Origin: Clostridia bacterium
GTDB taxonomy: Bacteria > Bacillota > Clostridia > Lutisporales > Lutisporaceae
Direction of reading: 5' to 3'
Length of the DNA stretch: 64,000 nt
NCBI GenBank assembly: GCA_035628995.1
Contig: DASPIR010000010.1
Coordinates: forward strand, 203,560-267,559
In this document: one piece after another, positions 1 to 9,362 of the stretch
Numbering within the stretch: position 1 is the stretch's first letter
Layout: every line of letters begins with the position of its first letter
Translations under genes and position numbers: made by a program
The notes under the pieces: model-generated
What the model was told of the DNA's origin: nothing
What the model saw: only the letters and a program-made list of their open reading frames with translations
Databases searched by the model: none

Positions 1-2131
1 TCGGATTCTCTTTTCCGGATTTAATAGGATCTGTAATCCCATTGAATTCACCCTCAAAATCCTGTCCTTCCAGCTCTTCTAAAGTTTTTATTTCCAATTC
101 TGTCTTTAGTTTGAGTGCGGCCTGACGACAAGCTTCACCAGTAAACAAAGTCTGTCTTGATGCTGTTGTTGCTCCTGAGTCAGGACATAAGGATGAGTCC
201 GGTTGATTAAAGATAATATTGGTCCCATCGATCCCGACTGTTTCAGATACTATTTGTATCATTACAGTAGCCAAGCCCTGCCCTATGCAAGATGCAGCCG
301 AGTAGATGACCACCTTGCCGTCTTTTACCCTGATGCGGCAGCGGCCGATATCCGGCAAGCCGACGCCTATACCGGTGTTTTTAAATGCACACGCAATTCC
401 GGCGTATTTGTTGTTATAATAGTCATCCTTAACTGCAAGAAGGGTTTCCTTAATAGCGACATCATCACCGCAAATCTGACCATTGGCAAGAACCATTCCG
501 GGCTCAACCGCGTTTCTGTATCGAATTTCCCATCTATCCAATCCTGCCAAGTCTGCCAGTTGATCCATATTAGCTTCTGCGCCAAAATTTGACTGTGGCA
601 CACCAAAGCCCCTGAATGCTCCCGCTGGAGGATTGTTCGTATATACACAGTATCCATCCAATTCGATATTTGGAATACTGTATGGGCCACAAGCGTGAGT
701 ACATGCCCTCTCGAGAACTGCAGTCCCCAAGGATGCATAAGCACCGGTATCAGCAATAATTCTTGCAGTCATTGCAGTAAGTATTCCCTGATCATCGCAG
801 CCTGTTGTAATCTCTAATTCCATACCGTGTCGTTTCGGATGGCATAACAGGCTTTCTTCTCTGGTAAAAGTATATTTGCAAGGTTTCTTTGTATAAAAAG
901 TTCCTAAAGCCGCATAATGCTGAACGCTCAAGTCCTCTTTGCCTCCGAAGCCTCCGCCTACATTTTGTAGAATTACTCTTACCTTATCATGAGGCAGACC
1001 AAGTATACGACATATTTCATGATGGTCATGAGTAACACTCTGAGTAGCAACATATAAAGTCAAGACATCTCCATCATAGAAAGCAACTGTACTTTCAGGT
1101 TCGATAAAGGCATGCTCCAGAGGAGGTGTCTTATAGGTGTTTTTCACTGTATATTTGGATGCAGCCAGTGCTTCCTCAGGATTTCCTCTTTTTACATAGG
1201 TCCTGCTCAACAGATTACCCTTTTCATGAATCTTTGGAGCATCCTCCTCCAAAGCTCTTTTAGGATCTGTAACAGGCTCCATTTCTTCATACTTTACTTC
1301 AATGAGCTGTAAAGCCTCATCTGCAATTTCTTTCGTTCTGGCAACAACTGCCGCTACTGCATCTCCAGCACAGCGTGTCATTTCTCCAACCGGTACAAAG
1401 GTCGGCCAGTCTTTGAAAATATATCCCTGGTAATTTTCTCCCGGCACTTCAGCTGCTGTCAAAACTGCTTCCACACCTTCTAAGGATCCGGCTTTGACCG
1501 TATCGATCGACAATACTCTAGCACGGGGCTTCATTGCTCTAAGAACAGAAACATAAAGCATATCATCCATGAAAACATCATCGCAATAAGTTGCTTCGCC
1601 CAATGCCTTTTGTATAGCGTCAATCCTGCGCCAATTTTGTCCGATATTGGATTTGCATGTGTTCAATCTGATATGCTTCAATTCCCTTAAGGCTTCTGCG
1701 GCAAGCATAATTGCATTAATAATCTTTACATAGCCGGTGCATCTGCAAATATTATTCCTGATAGCTTTTTTTATGTCTTCTTCCGCAGGATTCAGATTCT
1801 GATCCAGTAATGCTTTGGCGCTCAGCACCATGCCGGGTGTACAAAAACCGCATTGTACTGCTCCTGCTTCAGCGAATGCATTTGAATATATTTCCCTTTC
1901 CAATTCACTGAGCCCTTCAACAGTAAGTACCTCTTTATCCTGCAGCTTATCAACCTTCATAGTGCAGCACCTTACTGCTTTACCGTCTATCAAAATAGTG
2001 CAGGCACCGCATACCCCTTCGTCGCAGCCATTTTTAACAGATGTCAGCTTTTCCACTTCTCTAAGGTATTTCAAAAGAATTGTTCCGTTTTGTACAGAAG
2101 TTGCTCTTCCGTTTAGCCTGAAACTAACCAA
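1..2131 (-). CDS. Selenium-dependent xanthine dehydrogenase-like molybdenum hydroxylase (partial, C-terminus outside window)
   Basis: This is a molybdenum hydroxylase of the xanthine dehydrogenase/aldehyde oxidoreductase superfamily, with the iron-sulfur and molybdopterin parts fused in one chain. I read 710 residues from a TTG start at 2131, which has AGGTGG five bases upstream. Cys36, Cys41, Cys44 and Cys56 form a plant-type [2Fe-2S] site. A second cluster domain follows with CGFCTPG and NNICRCTGY. The molybdopterin domain shows GGGFGGKED, GAFRGFGVPQ and TTASRQTLFTGEACRQ; the last resembles the selenium-dependent purine hydroxylase subfamily rather than classical XdhA. About 150 C-terminal residues lie beyond base 1. 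The tetR gene ends 35 bases upstream on the same strand. Neighbours (YgeW, hydantoinase, BMP transporter) support a purine substrate. Which purine position is oxidised is not visible. Confidence 0.88.
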   Translation of the reverse strand, partial: MVSFRLNGRATSVQNGTILLKYLREVEKLTSVKNGCDEGVCGACTILIDGKAVRCCTMKVDKLQDKEVLTVEGLSELEREIYSNAFAEAGAVQCGFCTPGMVLSAKALLDQNLNPAEEDIKKAIRNNICRCTGYVKIINAIMLAAEALRELKHIRLNTCKSNIGQNWRRIDAIQKALGEATYCDDVFMDDMLYVSVLRAMKPRARVLSIDTVKAGSLEGVEAVLTAAEVPGENYQGYIFKDWPTFVPVGEMTRCAGDAVAAVVARTKEIADEALQLIEVKYEEMEPVTDPKRALEEDAPKIHEKGNLLSRTYVKRGNPEEALAASKYTVKNTYKTPPLEHAFIEPESTVAFYDGDVLTLYVATQSVTHDHHEICRILGLPHDKVRVILQNVGGGFGGKEDLSVQHYAALGTFYTKKPCKYTFTREESLLCHPKRHGMELEITTGCDDQGILTAMTARIIADTGAYASLGTAVLERACTHACGPYSIPNIELDGYCVYTNNPPAGAFRGFGVPQSNFGAEANMDQLADLAGLDRWEIRYRNAVEPGMVLANGQICGDDVAIKETLLAVKDDYYNNKYAGIACAFKNTGIGVGLPDIGRCRIRVKDGKVVIYSAASCIGQGLATVMIQIVSETVGIDGTNIIFNQPDSSLCPDSGATTASRQTLFTGEACRQAALKLKTELEIKTLEELEGQDFEGEFNGITDPIKSGKENP

Positions 2132-2165
2132 AGACACCACCTACCTTAGCAACATATATAAACTT

Positions 2166-2744
2166 TTATTTTAGGAAATTCAGTATCATTTTTTCTGCTG
2201 CTGTAAAATAGTCATCCAGATCGAATTTCTCTTCATCTATGAGATATTGCATTGATGCACCCATCATAATGGAAACTATCAAATATGGAAGCATCCTGTA
2301 ATCTGCGGATTTATTCTCTTCAAAATCTGGATCTTTCTTTAGAACCTCAATTATGTTTTTTATCCAAATGTCAAAAGCATCTTTAAACTTTTCCCTTATT
2401 TCGGAGTTCACAGTTCCCTGCACCCAGAAGTCAAACTGCACATAGTCAATTTTCTTATGGTTGCGTATGTCATCTTTTTTTTCATAAAAAAGCCCTTGAA
2501 GATTTTCGACAAATGACTTTTCCTCCAAATCTACCGAGCTCATCCTTTTCTGAGTAAACCTCTCTTGGATGCTGTCCAGCAGAGCAATCATAAGATCATG
2601 TTTAGTTGGGTAATAGTAATGTAGGTTGGATTGTACCATACCTGCCTCTTTAGCTATAAGATGCATTCTTGTACCACTTATCTTATTTTGAGCTACTATT
2701 TCAAACGCTGCTTCCAAGATTTTATTTGTAGTATCATTAGCCAT
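2166..2744 (-). CDS. TetR/AcrR family transcriptional regulator
   Basis: A 192-residue one-component repressor-type protein. Residues 5-50 form the TetR helix-turn-helix (KILEAAFEIVAQ followed by AKEAGMVQSNLHYYYPTKHDL), and the helical remainder is the ligand-binding and dimerisation domain. It sits 35 bases upstream of the molybdenum hydroxylase on the same strand and is probably co-transcribed with it. An inverted repeat, ATATCAA-N6-TTGATAT, lies 24 bases upstream of its start and is a candidate autoregulatory operator. The ligand is unknown; a purine or purine breakdown product is a guess from context. Confidence 0.9.
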   Translation of the reverse strand: MANDTTNKILEAAFEIVAQNKISGTRMHLIAKEAGMVQSNLHYYYPTKHDLMIALLDSIQERFTQKRMSSVDLEEKSFVENLQGLFYEKKDDIRNHKKIDYVQFDFWVQGTVNSEIREKFKDAFDIWIKNIIEVLKKDPDFEENKSADYRMLPYLIVSIMMGASMQYLIDEEKFDLDDYFTAAEKMILNFLK

Positions 2745-2768
2745 TCAAAAGCCTCATTTCACTAATTT

Positions 2769-2788
2769 ATATCAACATTTATTGATAT
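2769..2788. promoter_or_regulatory. Candidate TetR operator upstream of the xdh-linked regulator
   Basis: A perfect 7-bp inverted repeat (ATATCAA, 6-base spacer, TTGATAT) lies just upstream of the tetR start codon. Size and placement fit a TetR-family autoregulatory operator. No binding data are available; the assignment rests on symmetry and position only. Confidence 0.45.
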
Positions 2789-2810
2789 GCCAAAAAGTTT
2801 AAATAAGAAG

Positions 2811-2862
2811 GTGGCTTGCAGATAATCTTCACACGTAGGTGATCGGACATGAAGCAAGCCAC
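2811..2862 (-). terminator. Hairpin after ygeW
   Basis: The 9-bp arms GTGGCTTGC and GCAAGCCAC enclose a further CTTCA/TGAAG stem. Read on the minus strand the hairpin follows the ygeW stop by 16 bases and is trailed by a pyrimidine-rich CTTCTTATTT. It is a plausible, though not textbook, terminator or attenuator between ygeW and tetR. Confidence 0.5.
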
Positions 2863-2878
2863 TCAATTGTAAATTAAG

Positions 2879-4075
2879 TTATTTTCCAAAGAACCTTGAT
2901 GCACTCGAATTTAATAACTGATTAAAAGTTTCCGGTGTGTTTTTAACTTTGCTCAGGAATATCATTGCTGCTATGATATATGGCTTATAGCTGGCCTCTT
3001 TATACAAAGGTGTACGGTATCTATCAAATACCGATGCAGCAACTTCACCTTCCTTGCAGCTTACCCCTGATATGTCAGCAGGTAGACAATGCATATACAA
3101 AGCTTTGCCGCCTTTTGTGAGTTTCATCATATCTTCTGTGCATTCCCAATCCTTATGATTTGCATTCTGAATCAGAAGTTCTTTTTCAAGTGCTTTGATT
3201 TCGTCAAACTTGCCGTCGCCATATAGTGCAGTCCTTTTCTCCATGGCAGCATAAGGAGCCCAGCTCTTCGGATAAACAATATCAGCATTTTCAAAGGCTT
3301 CCTTCATCGAATTGGTTTTTACAAACTTTCCGCCGCATTTTGCTGCATTTGCTCTTGCTACATCTTCTACATCAGACAGAAGTTCATAGCCGGCCGGATG
3401 AGCTAAAGTCACATCCATTCCCAGTCTTGTCATCAGCCCGATTATTCCCTGTGGTACTGACAAAGGCTTGCCATAAGAAGGTGAATAAGCCCAAGTCATA
3501 GCAACTTTCTTGCCTTTAAGTTTTTCCACGCCTCCAAAATGGTTGATCAGATGAAGCGTATCAGCCATGCTCTGTGTAGGATGATCTATATCACACTGCA
3601 GATTAACCAAGGTTGGTCTCTGCTCAAGGACCCCATCTTCATGCCCGGTCTTTACAGCTTTAGAAACCTCTCTCATGTATGTATTGCCTTTGCCGATATA
3701 CATGTCATCACGGATACCGATTATATCAGCCATAAAGGAAATCATATTTGCAGTTTCACGCACTGTTTCACCGTGGGCTACCTGAGATTTTCCTTCATCC
3801 AGGTCCTGTACTGTCAGACCTAATAGATTGCAGGCACTGCTAAAGCTGAACCTTGTTCTTGTTGAATTGTCTCTGAACAACGATACTGCAAGCCCGCTGT
3901 CGAATATTTTGGAAGATATGTTGTTCTCTCTCATTTTTCGGAGTATATCTGCTGCTTGAAATACTGCATGAATCTCATCATCAGTTTTTTCCCATGTCAA
4001 TAAAAAATCATTGTTGTACATATCCTTGCTGTCGAGCTTCTCAAATTGTCTAATAAGCTTTCTTATTTCTTCCAT
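2879..4075 (-). CDS. ygeW: Knotted carbamoyltransferase YgeW
   Basis: This is a member of the aspartate/ornithine carbamoyltransferase superfamily, YgeW branch, found in anaerobic purine and allantoin-type degradation clusters. Its physiological substrate is not firmly settled. The carbamoyl phosphate motif STRTR is at about residues 71-75, HPTQ at about 164-167 and HCLP at about 328-331. The 398-residue length, longer than a standard OTCase, and the extended STRTR-to-HPTQ insert fit YgeW. I chose the ATG at 4075 because AGGAG lies seven bases upstream; an in-frame GTG at 4081 would sit almost on the ribosome binding site. In this context it would release carbamoyl phosphate from a ureido intermediate, which could feed ATP synthesis. 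Confidence 0.88.
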   Translation of the reverse strand: MEEIRKLIRQFEKLDSKDMYNNDFLLTWEKTDDEIHAVFQAADILRKMRENNISSKIFDSGLAVSLFRDNSTRTRFSFSSACNLLGLTVQDLDEGKSQVAHGETVRETANMISFMADIIGIRDDMYIGKGNTYMREVSKAVKTGHEDGVLEQRPTLVNLQCDIDHPTQSMADTLHLINHFGGVEKLKGKKVAMTWAYSPSYGKPLSVPQGIIGLMTRLGMDVTLAHPAGYELLSDVEDVARANAAKCGGKFVKTNSMKEAFENADIVYPKSWAPYAAMEKRTALYGDGKFDEIKALEKELLIQNANHKDWECTEDMMKLTKGGKALYMHCLPADISGVSCKEGEVAASVFDRYRTPLYKEASYKPYIIAAMIFLSKVKNTPETFNQLLNSSASRFFGK

Positions 4076-4247
4076 ACGCACACTCCTATTAATTATTAAT
4101 AATTTTCATTTTTTACCTTGGCACTTACGAAGAATAAAATTAGATTGTCTAGTCAATTCAATTATAAAATTACATGGAAATTTTGTCAATAAGGCTATTA
4201 TATTTATTTGAATTCTTTTTCAACATCCTAATGCATGCATTCTACAG

Positions 4248-5753
4248 TTATTCAGTAATCCCGGCCATCAGCTTGCCCAGATATTCTCTGGTAGCGACCT
4301 TCTGGTCAACGATTCCCATAACCTTTCCTCCATACATAACCAAAATTCTGTCAGAAAGCTCCAGTAATTCGTCCAGTTCAGTGGAAACCAACAGAACTGC
4401 TGTACCCTTGTCCCTTTCTTCTACAATACGTGATTGGACATACTTGGTGGCTCCTATATCCAGACCTCTGGATGGGTGAACTGCAATCAGCAGGTCGGGG
4501 TCTCGGTCAAGCTCTCTGCCAACTACGAACTTTTGCTGGTTGCCTCCAGACAGGTTTCCCGCCATCTCTTTGATGCTCGGAGTCTTTATATTGTAAGTTT
4601 TGCATAGTTCTTCCGAATGCTTGTCAATCCATTTCCAGTTGAGAATTCCATGCTTGGAATATGGCGGCTGGTCATAGCACATAAGAATGAGATTTTCTTC
4701 GATGTTCATACTCTTAATCATGCCCATCCTGTGCCTATCCTCAGGAATATGTGCAATCTTGTGCTTTAGCACCTGTTTAGGGGTTTCATTAGTACAGTCA
4801 GTTGATTTGATAAAGTATTTGCCGCTTTTAACCTTATGCAGACCTGTTATACATTTTACCATTTCGGACTGGCCGTTGCCGTCTACACCGCATATGCCCA
4901 GAATTTCACCTGCAAGAAGCGAGAAACTGACATCTATAAGAACAGGACGCTTATCCTGATTAACTGCACAGAGATTCTCCACTCTGAGAATTTCCTCTCC
5001 TACGGTTGCCTCTTTCTTCCGGGTAACAAGTTCCACATTCTTTCCAACCATCAGTATGGCAAGGTCTTCTTTGTTTTTAACATCCTTTATAGCTACTGTG
5101 GTAGCCACTTTGCCCTGACGGAGCACCGTGCAGCGGTCACAAATTTCCATAATCTCAGCCAACTTATGGCTTATAAAGATAACAGTTTTTCCTTCGGAGG
5201 TGAGCTTGCGCACCATATCGAACAGACCAACAACCTCCTGGGGAGTTAGCACCGCGGTGGGTTCATCCAGAATCAGCAAGTCTGCATTTCGATACAGAGC
5301 TTTAAGAATTTCAAGCCTCTGCTGCTGTCCTACTGAAAGGTTTTCCACCCTTGTCCATGGGTCGATTTCCATGTTATATTTTTTGGCCATTTCCTTGAAT
5401 TTTTCTGCGGCACTATTAAGGTCAAGTACCATGTTATTTTCCTTTAAACCGAGAATGACATTTTCAATTACTGTCAGTGCAGGAATAAGCATAAAATGTT
5501 GGTGTACCATACCTATGCCGAGTTCAATCGCTTGCTTGGTGTCTTTAATGTGTACCTTTTCGCCATGGAAGTAGATTTCGCCCTCTGACTGGTCGTACAT
5601 GCCATACAGAATATTCATAAGTGTAGATTTGCCAGCTCCATTTTCGCCCAGCAAAGCGTGAACCTCACCCTTTTCAACACTAAGAGAAACATCATCGTTT
5701 GCAACTACAGACTTAAAACGCTTGGTAACATGCTTCATTTCCAAAAAAGCCAT
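4248..5753 (-). CDS. BMP-type nucleoside/purine ABC transporter, double ATP-binding subunit
   Basis: A 501-residue ABC ATPase with two nucleotide-binding domains, the architecture of RbsA and of the guanosine importer ATPase NupO/YufO. The first half has Walker A GENGAGKS near residue 37, signature LSVGQQQR and LLILDEPTAVL. The second half has a degenerate Walker A (GVDGNGQS) and signature LSGGNQQK, as is usual for this class. It is the last gene of a four-gene importer set with two permeases and a BMP lipoprotein upstream; the permease stop is 16 bases before its start. Location between the hydantoinase and YgeW suggests uptake of nucleosides, purines or related ureides. Substrate is inferred. 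Confidence 0.9.
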   Translation of the reverse strand: MAFLEMKHVTKRFKSVVANDDVSLSVEKGEVHALLGENGAGKSTLMNILYGMYDQSEGEIYFHGEKVHIKDTKQAIELGIGMVHQHFMLIPALTVIENVILGLKENNMVLDLNSAAEKFKEMAKKYNMEIDPWTRVENLSVGQQQRLEILKALYRNADLLILDEPTAVLTPQEVVGLFDMVRKLTSEGKTVIFISHKLAEIMEICDRCTVLRQGKVATTVAIKDVKNKEDLAILMVGKNVELVTRKKEATVGEEILRVENLCAVNQDKRPVLIDVSFSLLAGEILGICGVDGNGQSEMVKCITGLHKVKSGKYFIKSTDCTNETPKQVLKHKIAHIPEDRHRMGMIKSMNIEENLILMCYDQPPYSKHGILNWKWIDKHSEELCKTYNIKTPSIKEMAGNLSGGNQQKFVVGRELDRDPDLLIAVHPSRGLDIGATKYVQSRIVEERDKGTAVLLVSTELDELLELSDRILVMYGGKVMGIVDQKVATREYLGKLMAGITE

Positions 5754-5768
5754 AATACATCATCCTCC

Positions 5769-6689
5769 CTATTCTTTAGAATATGGTACCGCACTGGCTG
5801 CCGGCTTGTTGCTTCTGCGGGACATCATACAAATCGCCACTACGGTAATGAGGTAGGGAAGCATAACCAGGAACTGATAGGGTATTCCGGTGTTAGCCGC
5901 TTGCAAGCGATATTGCATGGCTTCACCTGCTCCAAATATCAAAGCTGCAAACATTACTCCCACTGGAGTGTAGTTCCCGAATACAACTGCTGCCAAAGCC
6001 ATAAAGCCACGTCCAGCAATCATTCCTTCAGTAAAAAAGCTAAGCTGGCCCATTGAAACAAAGGCCCCAGCCAAACCTGCCATAAATCCACTGAATAAAA
6101 CAGCCTGATAACGTGTTTTTAGTACATTAATACCAACAGTATCACAGGCCTTTGGATGTTCTCCAACCGCACGCAGCTTCAGGCCAATGTTCGTCTTCTG
6201 AAGCACAAACCATGCAGCAGGTACTGCGAGGAAGGCAAGGTATACAGGGATTGACTGATTGAAGAAGGCTTCGCCTATAACAGGGATTTTAGAAAGTACA
6301 GGAATAGCAACCCTGTCAAATACATCGATTTTAGGTACGCTTGTACTAACCCCAAATACCACACGGTTAAGGGTTATGGTAAGACCACTTGCAAAGATAT
6401 TGATTGCAGTACCCACAACCGTCTGGTCTGCACGGACAGTGATGGTAAAGAAGCCAAATATCAGAGAAAAAAACATGGTCACAGCAATTGCTACAATGGC
6501 ACCCACCAATACTGAACCGGTTGTAAGGGAGCCTATAACGCCCATCAGGGCACCAATCAGCATGAGACCCTCTGTTCCTATGTTGACAATACCTGCACGT
6601 TCGCTGAATACAAGACCTAGAGCTGCTATCATAATAGGTGTAGCAGTACGGATATCAGAAGCTAAAAAGCTGGTAATACCATCTATCAT
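5769..6689 (-). CDS. BMP-type ABC transporter permease (NupQ/YufQ-like)
   Basis: A 306-residue integral membrane protein of the BPD_transp_2 (RbsC-like) family with about eight to ten hydrophobic segments. It contains the family's early MIAALGLVFSERAGIVNIGTEGLMLIG stretch, read here in pieces near residues 20-45, which is characteristic of nucleoside-importer permeases. It overlaps the preceding permease by four bases (ATGA) and is followed 16 bases later by the ATPase gene, so it is translationally coupled within one importer operon. Confidence 0.9.
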   Translation of the reverse strand: MIDGITSFLASDIRTATPIMIAALGLVFSERAGIVNIGTEGLMLIGALMGVIGSLTTGSVLVGAIVAIAVTMFFSLIFGFFTITVRADQTVVGTAINIFASGLTITLNRVVFGVSTSVPKIDVFDRVAIPVLSKIPVIGEAFFNQSIPVYLAFLAVPAAWFVLQKTNIGLKLRAVGEHPKACDTVGINVLKTRYQAVLFSGFMAGLAGAFVSMGQLSFFTEGMIAGRGFMALAAVVFGNYTPVGVMFAALIFGAGEAMQYRLQAANTGIPYQFLVMLPYLITVVAICMMSRRSNKPAASAVPYSKE

Positions 6690-7798
6690 TTTGATTCAGC
6701 CTCCTTTACAGTTTCGTCATTGCATGGGTTGAGTATCTGCTTTTTATTTTTAATCAGTTTAGAAAGGTTGAACATTTCTCGTCCTATTACAAATAGAATG
6801 ATAAAGCCCTGAATCATGTATATAACCGCACTTGGAACCTGTGCCAGCATCTGCATTTTTCCGGAACCGCTGCGCAGGGCTCCAAAAAGGATACCTGAGA
6901 GTGCAATACCAATGGGGCTGTTATTACCAAGTAAGGCCACAGCAATTCCGTCAAAGCCGTAATTGCTGGAGAAGTCCTGAAGCAGACGGAATTGAACAGC
7001 CATGATTTCCATGGAGCCACCAATACCTGCCATACCTCCTGCCAGGAACATTGATAAAATACTGTTGGTTTTCAGGTTCATACCTGCGTAATGTCCGGCA
7101 GTGGAATTCAGTCCAATAACTCTCATCTGATATCCCCTGGTTGTACGCCACATAAAGAAATAATAAAAAAGGAGTGCAAGTATTACTACAAAGATTCCTG
7201 CGTGAAGGCGGCTTCCCTCCATTAGGTGGGGGAATCTTGCACTTGCAAGAATTTGTTTGGATTGTGGGAAAGAACCTGCTGCTGTGTCCTTCATAGGTCC
7301 TGTTACACAGAAGCTGATGAAGCTGACTGCAATGTAGTTAAGCATAATTGTAGTAATCAATTCACTGGCACCAAATCGCGTTTTCAGTACGCCTACAAGC
7401 ATGCCGAAGATTGCACCTCCCAGAAAACCTGCAGCTATGGCAAGAGGAAGATGAATGGCCATGGGAAGGCCTGTAAGTGCAGTTCCAACCAGTGTGCCGG
7501 TAAGTGCGCCTGCATAGAGTTGACCCTCAGCCCCAAGGTTTATAATTCCGCAGCGTTTTGCAATAGCATAGCTGAGGCCTGTAAATATTAGAGGGCTGGC
7601 CTTGACTAGTGTTTCACCGATAGCATTGGCATTGCCGAAGGAACCTTTTATCAATGCCCGATAAGCATCAATTGGGCTGAAGCCCAGTGCTGAGATAATA
7701 ATTCCACCGCCTAGCAGTGCCATTAAGATAGAGATTAGTGGATAGTAACTGCTTTTAAAGAGTGACTCTGCTTTTTTTTGTATACTATTTGCCGCCAT
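6686..7798 (-). CDS. BMP-type ABC transporter permease (NupP/YufP-like)
   Basis: A 370-residue membrane permease, partner of the shorter permease downstream. It has an N-terminal hydrophobic helix, then LSYAIAKRCGIINLGAEGQLYAG at about residues 75-100, a signature of this pair, and a cytoplasmic basic C-terminus. A GAGGGGAG-type ribosome binding site precedes the start. The gene is separated from the binding-protein gene by a 118-base gap that contains a strong hairpin, so it is probably expressed at a lower level than the binding protein. Confidence 0.9.
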   Translation of the reverse strand: MAANSIQKKAESLFKSSYYPLISILMALLGGGIIISALGFSPIDAYRALIKGSFGNANAIGETLVKASPLIFTGLSYAIAKRCGIINLGAEGQLYAGALTGTLVGTALTGLPMAIHLPLAIAAGFLGGAIFGMLVGVLKTRFGASELITTIMLNYIAVSFISFCVTGPMKDTAAGSFPQSKQILASARFPHLMEGSRLHAGIFVVILALLFYYFFMWRTTRGYQMRVIGLNSTAGHYAGMNLKTNSILSMFLAGGMAGIGGSMEIMAVQFRLLQDFSSNYGFDGIAVALLGNNSPIGIALSGILFGALRSGSGKMQMLAQVPSAVIYMIQGFIILFVIGREMFNLSKLIKNKKQILNPCNDETVKEAESK

Positions 7799-7835
7799 AA
7801 CTCCCCTCCTTAAGAATTCATTGTTAAAAGTTTTC

Positions 7836-7889
7836 CATAATAAAACTTTATCGGAACCACTAAAAGTCCCGACAAAGTTTTATTATTAT
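7836..7889 (-). terminator. Intercistronic hairpin between binding protein and permease genes
   Basis: AATAAAACTTT and AAAGTTTTATT arms with additional TCGG/CCGA pairing form a long stem in the gap between the BMP lipoprotein gene and the first permease gene. A full stop here would cut the importer operon. It is therefore best read as a partial terminator or mRNA-stabilising hairpin that raises binding-protein output relative to permease. Confidence 0.55.
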
Positions 7890-7916
7890 ATTTTAGGTTA
7901 TTAATTTTAGCAAATA

Positions 7917-8948
7917 TTACTTAAGATCGATTGTGATTTTACCTGCGGCTAAATCACTATATATAGCCTTAAGCTTTTCACGTGCATCATTTGGAACATC
8001 CTTACCTGCTTCGAACCAGTCTGTCAGGAATACAACACCTTCAGCTGCTCCCATTTTTACAACTTCCTTGCCAAGTTTACCTGCTACAAAATTCTTGTAT
8101 GCAGTTTCATAAGCAATCGAGGTATCTTTGCCAATATTGATAGCCATTGACTTCGGAGCATTTTTCTCCTGGCCTACACTGGAACCAACAGTCTTGGCTG
8201 AAGTGCTTTCTTCAGCAGCCTGTAATACTCCAAGGCTGGCCGCATTACACATAGGAGAAACAACGTCAGCACCTGATTCTATTATTGCTTTTGCAGTTTC
8301 CTTTGCCTGGTTTACATTGTCCATGTTACCGATTAGAGTAGCGTTTACCTTAACATTTGCATCAATGTATTTTGCGCCCTGCTCAAAGCCTTTCCTTCCG
8401 TTGATAATTGGTGGTATTTCTGAACCTCCAACAAAGCCAACACTCTTGGTTTTACTTATAAGTGCTGCAGCAGCACCCATTAAAAAGCCTTGCTGTTCAT
8501 CTGCAATCTTCAGTGCTACCAGGTTATCCCCATGAGATGTTTTTCCGTTAATTAGGATAAACTGTGTTTTAGGATACTGTGGAGCATACTGTGCTCCAAT
8601 ATCTTCGTAACTGTTAGTGCTCAGGAATACCACATCAAAGCCTTCTGAGCCGTATGTATTGATACTGTCTGCAAGAGAGGAAACAGGAACATTTTCTTGA
8701 TAGGAGATCTCAGCGCCAAGTGCTTCGATTTTTTTAAGTCCGTTGTATGCTGTTGCATTCCAGGACATGTCGCTGATAGGACCTGAAAGAATTACAGCAA
8801 CCTTCATTTTCTTGGTTTCTTGGGTAGTAGGTTCTTTAGAAGTGTTATCACTTGAAACAGGTTCTTTAGGGCTACATCCTACAATGAGAGTCATTACCAT
8901 TATTAGAGCTAATACTAGTAAGGAAACTTTCTTTAATCCTTCTTTCAT
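7917..8948 (-). CDS. BMP family lipoprotein, ABC transporter substrate-binding protein
   Basis: A 343-residue extracellular binding protein anchored as a lipoprotein. The signal peptide ends in LIVGC with the lipidated Cys at residue 25, followed by a Ser/Thr/Glu-rich linker. The mature part begins KVAVILSGPISDMSWN, typical of the Med/BMP family (PnrA-like purine nucleoside receptors). It has GFVGGSEIP, and a late LTDWFEAGKD segment. It is the first gene of the importer operon, preceded by GGAGGG and a strong promoter near 9206-9235. Purine nucleosides are the best-known ligands of this family. Confidence 0.92.
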   Translation of the reverse strand: MKEGLKKVSLLVLALIMVMTLIVGCSPKEPVSSDNTSKEPTTQETKKMKVAVILSGPISDMSWNATAYNGLKKIEALGAEISYQENVPVSSLADSINTYGSEGFDVVFLSTNSYEDIGAQYAPQYPKTQFILINGKTSHGDNLVALKIADEQQGFLMGAAAALISKTKSVGFVGGSEIPPIINGRKGFEQGAKYIDANVKVNATLIGNMDNVNQAKETAKAIIESGADVVSPMCNAASLGVLQAAEESTSAKTVGSSVGQEKNAPKSMAINIGKDTSIAYETAYKNFVAGKLGKEVVKMGAAEGVVFLTDWFEAGKDVPNDAREKLKAIYSDLAAGKITIDLK

Positions 8949-9172
8949 AACAATCCCTCCACTTTATAATTTTTATTTATTACTGCGGTCATCAACTTCT
9001 TTTTAGGAATTGTTTTGACCGCTTGTAAACACAATTGTAGCAGGAAGATTTAGCAAATGCTCAAATATAGCAGCTTATCTAAAGAAAGCCTGTCCTTTTT
9101 TTATTTAATTTCGTTACATATTACCCATTCATTAGAAATAATTGCAGCTAAGATGATGTAATATTTTGTTGA

Positions 9173-9184
9173 TTGATTAATCAA
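9173..9184. promoter_or_regulatory. Palindrome downstream of the importer promoter, possible operator
   Basis: TTGATTAATCAA is a perfect 12-bp palindrome about 22-33 bases downstream of the -10 box on the minus strand, a roadblock position. It shares the TTGAT core with the inverted repeat in front of tetR at 2769-2788, but the spacing differs. Assignment to the same regulator is speculative. Confidence 0.3.
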
Positions 9185-9205
9185 TATATTCTGACTAATA
9201 TATAT

Positions 9206-9235
9206 ATTATATCAGTAGCTTTTACTAAGCGTCAA
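9206..9235 (-). promoter_or_regulatory. Sigma-A type promoter of the BMP importer operon
   Basis: On the minus strand TTGACG is followed by 18 bases and then TATAAT, a near-consensus vegetative promoter about 260 bases ahead of the binding-protein start. The long leader (about 250 bases) contains no riboswitch class that I recognise; apart from the palindrome at 9173 I see no clear structure in it. Confidence 0.65.
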
Positions 9236-9320
9236 CAACTATTGGTTCATGTCCATAATATTCATTTATTAGCGAATATACAAAATTTCATATAAAATTC
9301 AAAAGCAAAAAAAGCAAAAA

Positions 9321-9347
9321 TAAAAAAGACTTCGATTGAAGTCTTTT
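9321..9347 (-). terminator. Terminator of the hydantoinase gene
   Basis: A perfect ten-base-pair stem, AAAAGACTTC - GATT - GAAGTCTTTT, lies 16 bases beyond the hydA stop. Read on the minus strand it is followed by a run of T residues, so it is a canonical intrinsic terminator. It separates hydA from the importer promoter. Confidence 0.85.
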
Positions 9348-9362
9348 GATTTCAATATGCAC

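Noticed and set aside
203..592. Open frame on the plus strand within the molybdenum hydroxylase gene
   Set aside because: It is antisense to a continuous, motif-rich reading frame on the minus strand and has no family features.
8949..9205. Possible purine riboswitch in the long leader of the BMP importer
   Set aside because: The conserved purine-aptamer core and flanking stems could not be found; only a palindrome near the promoter stands out.
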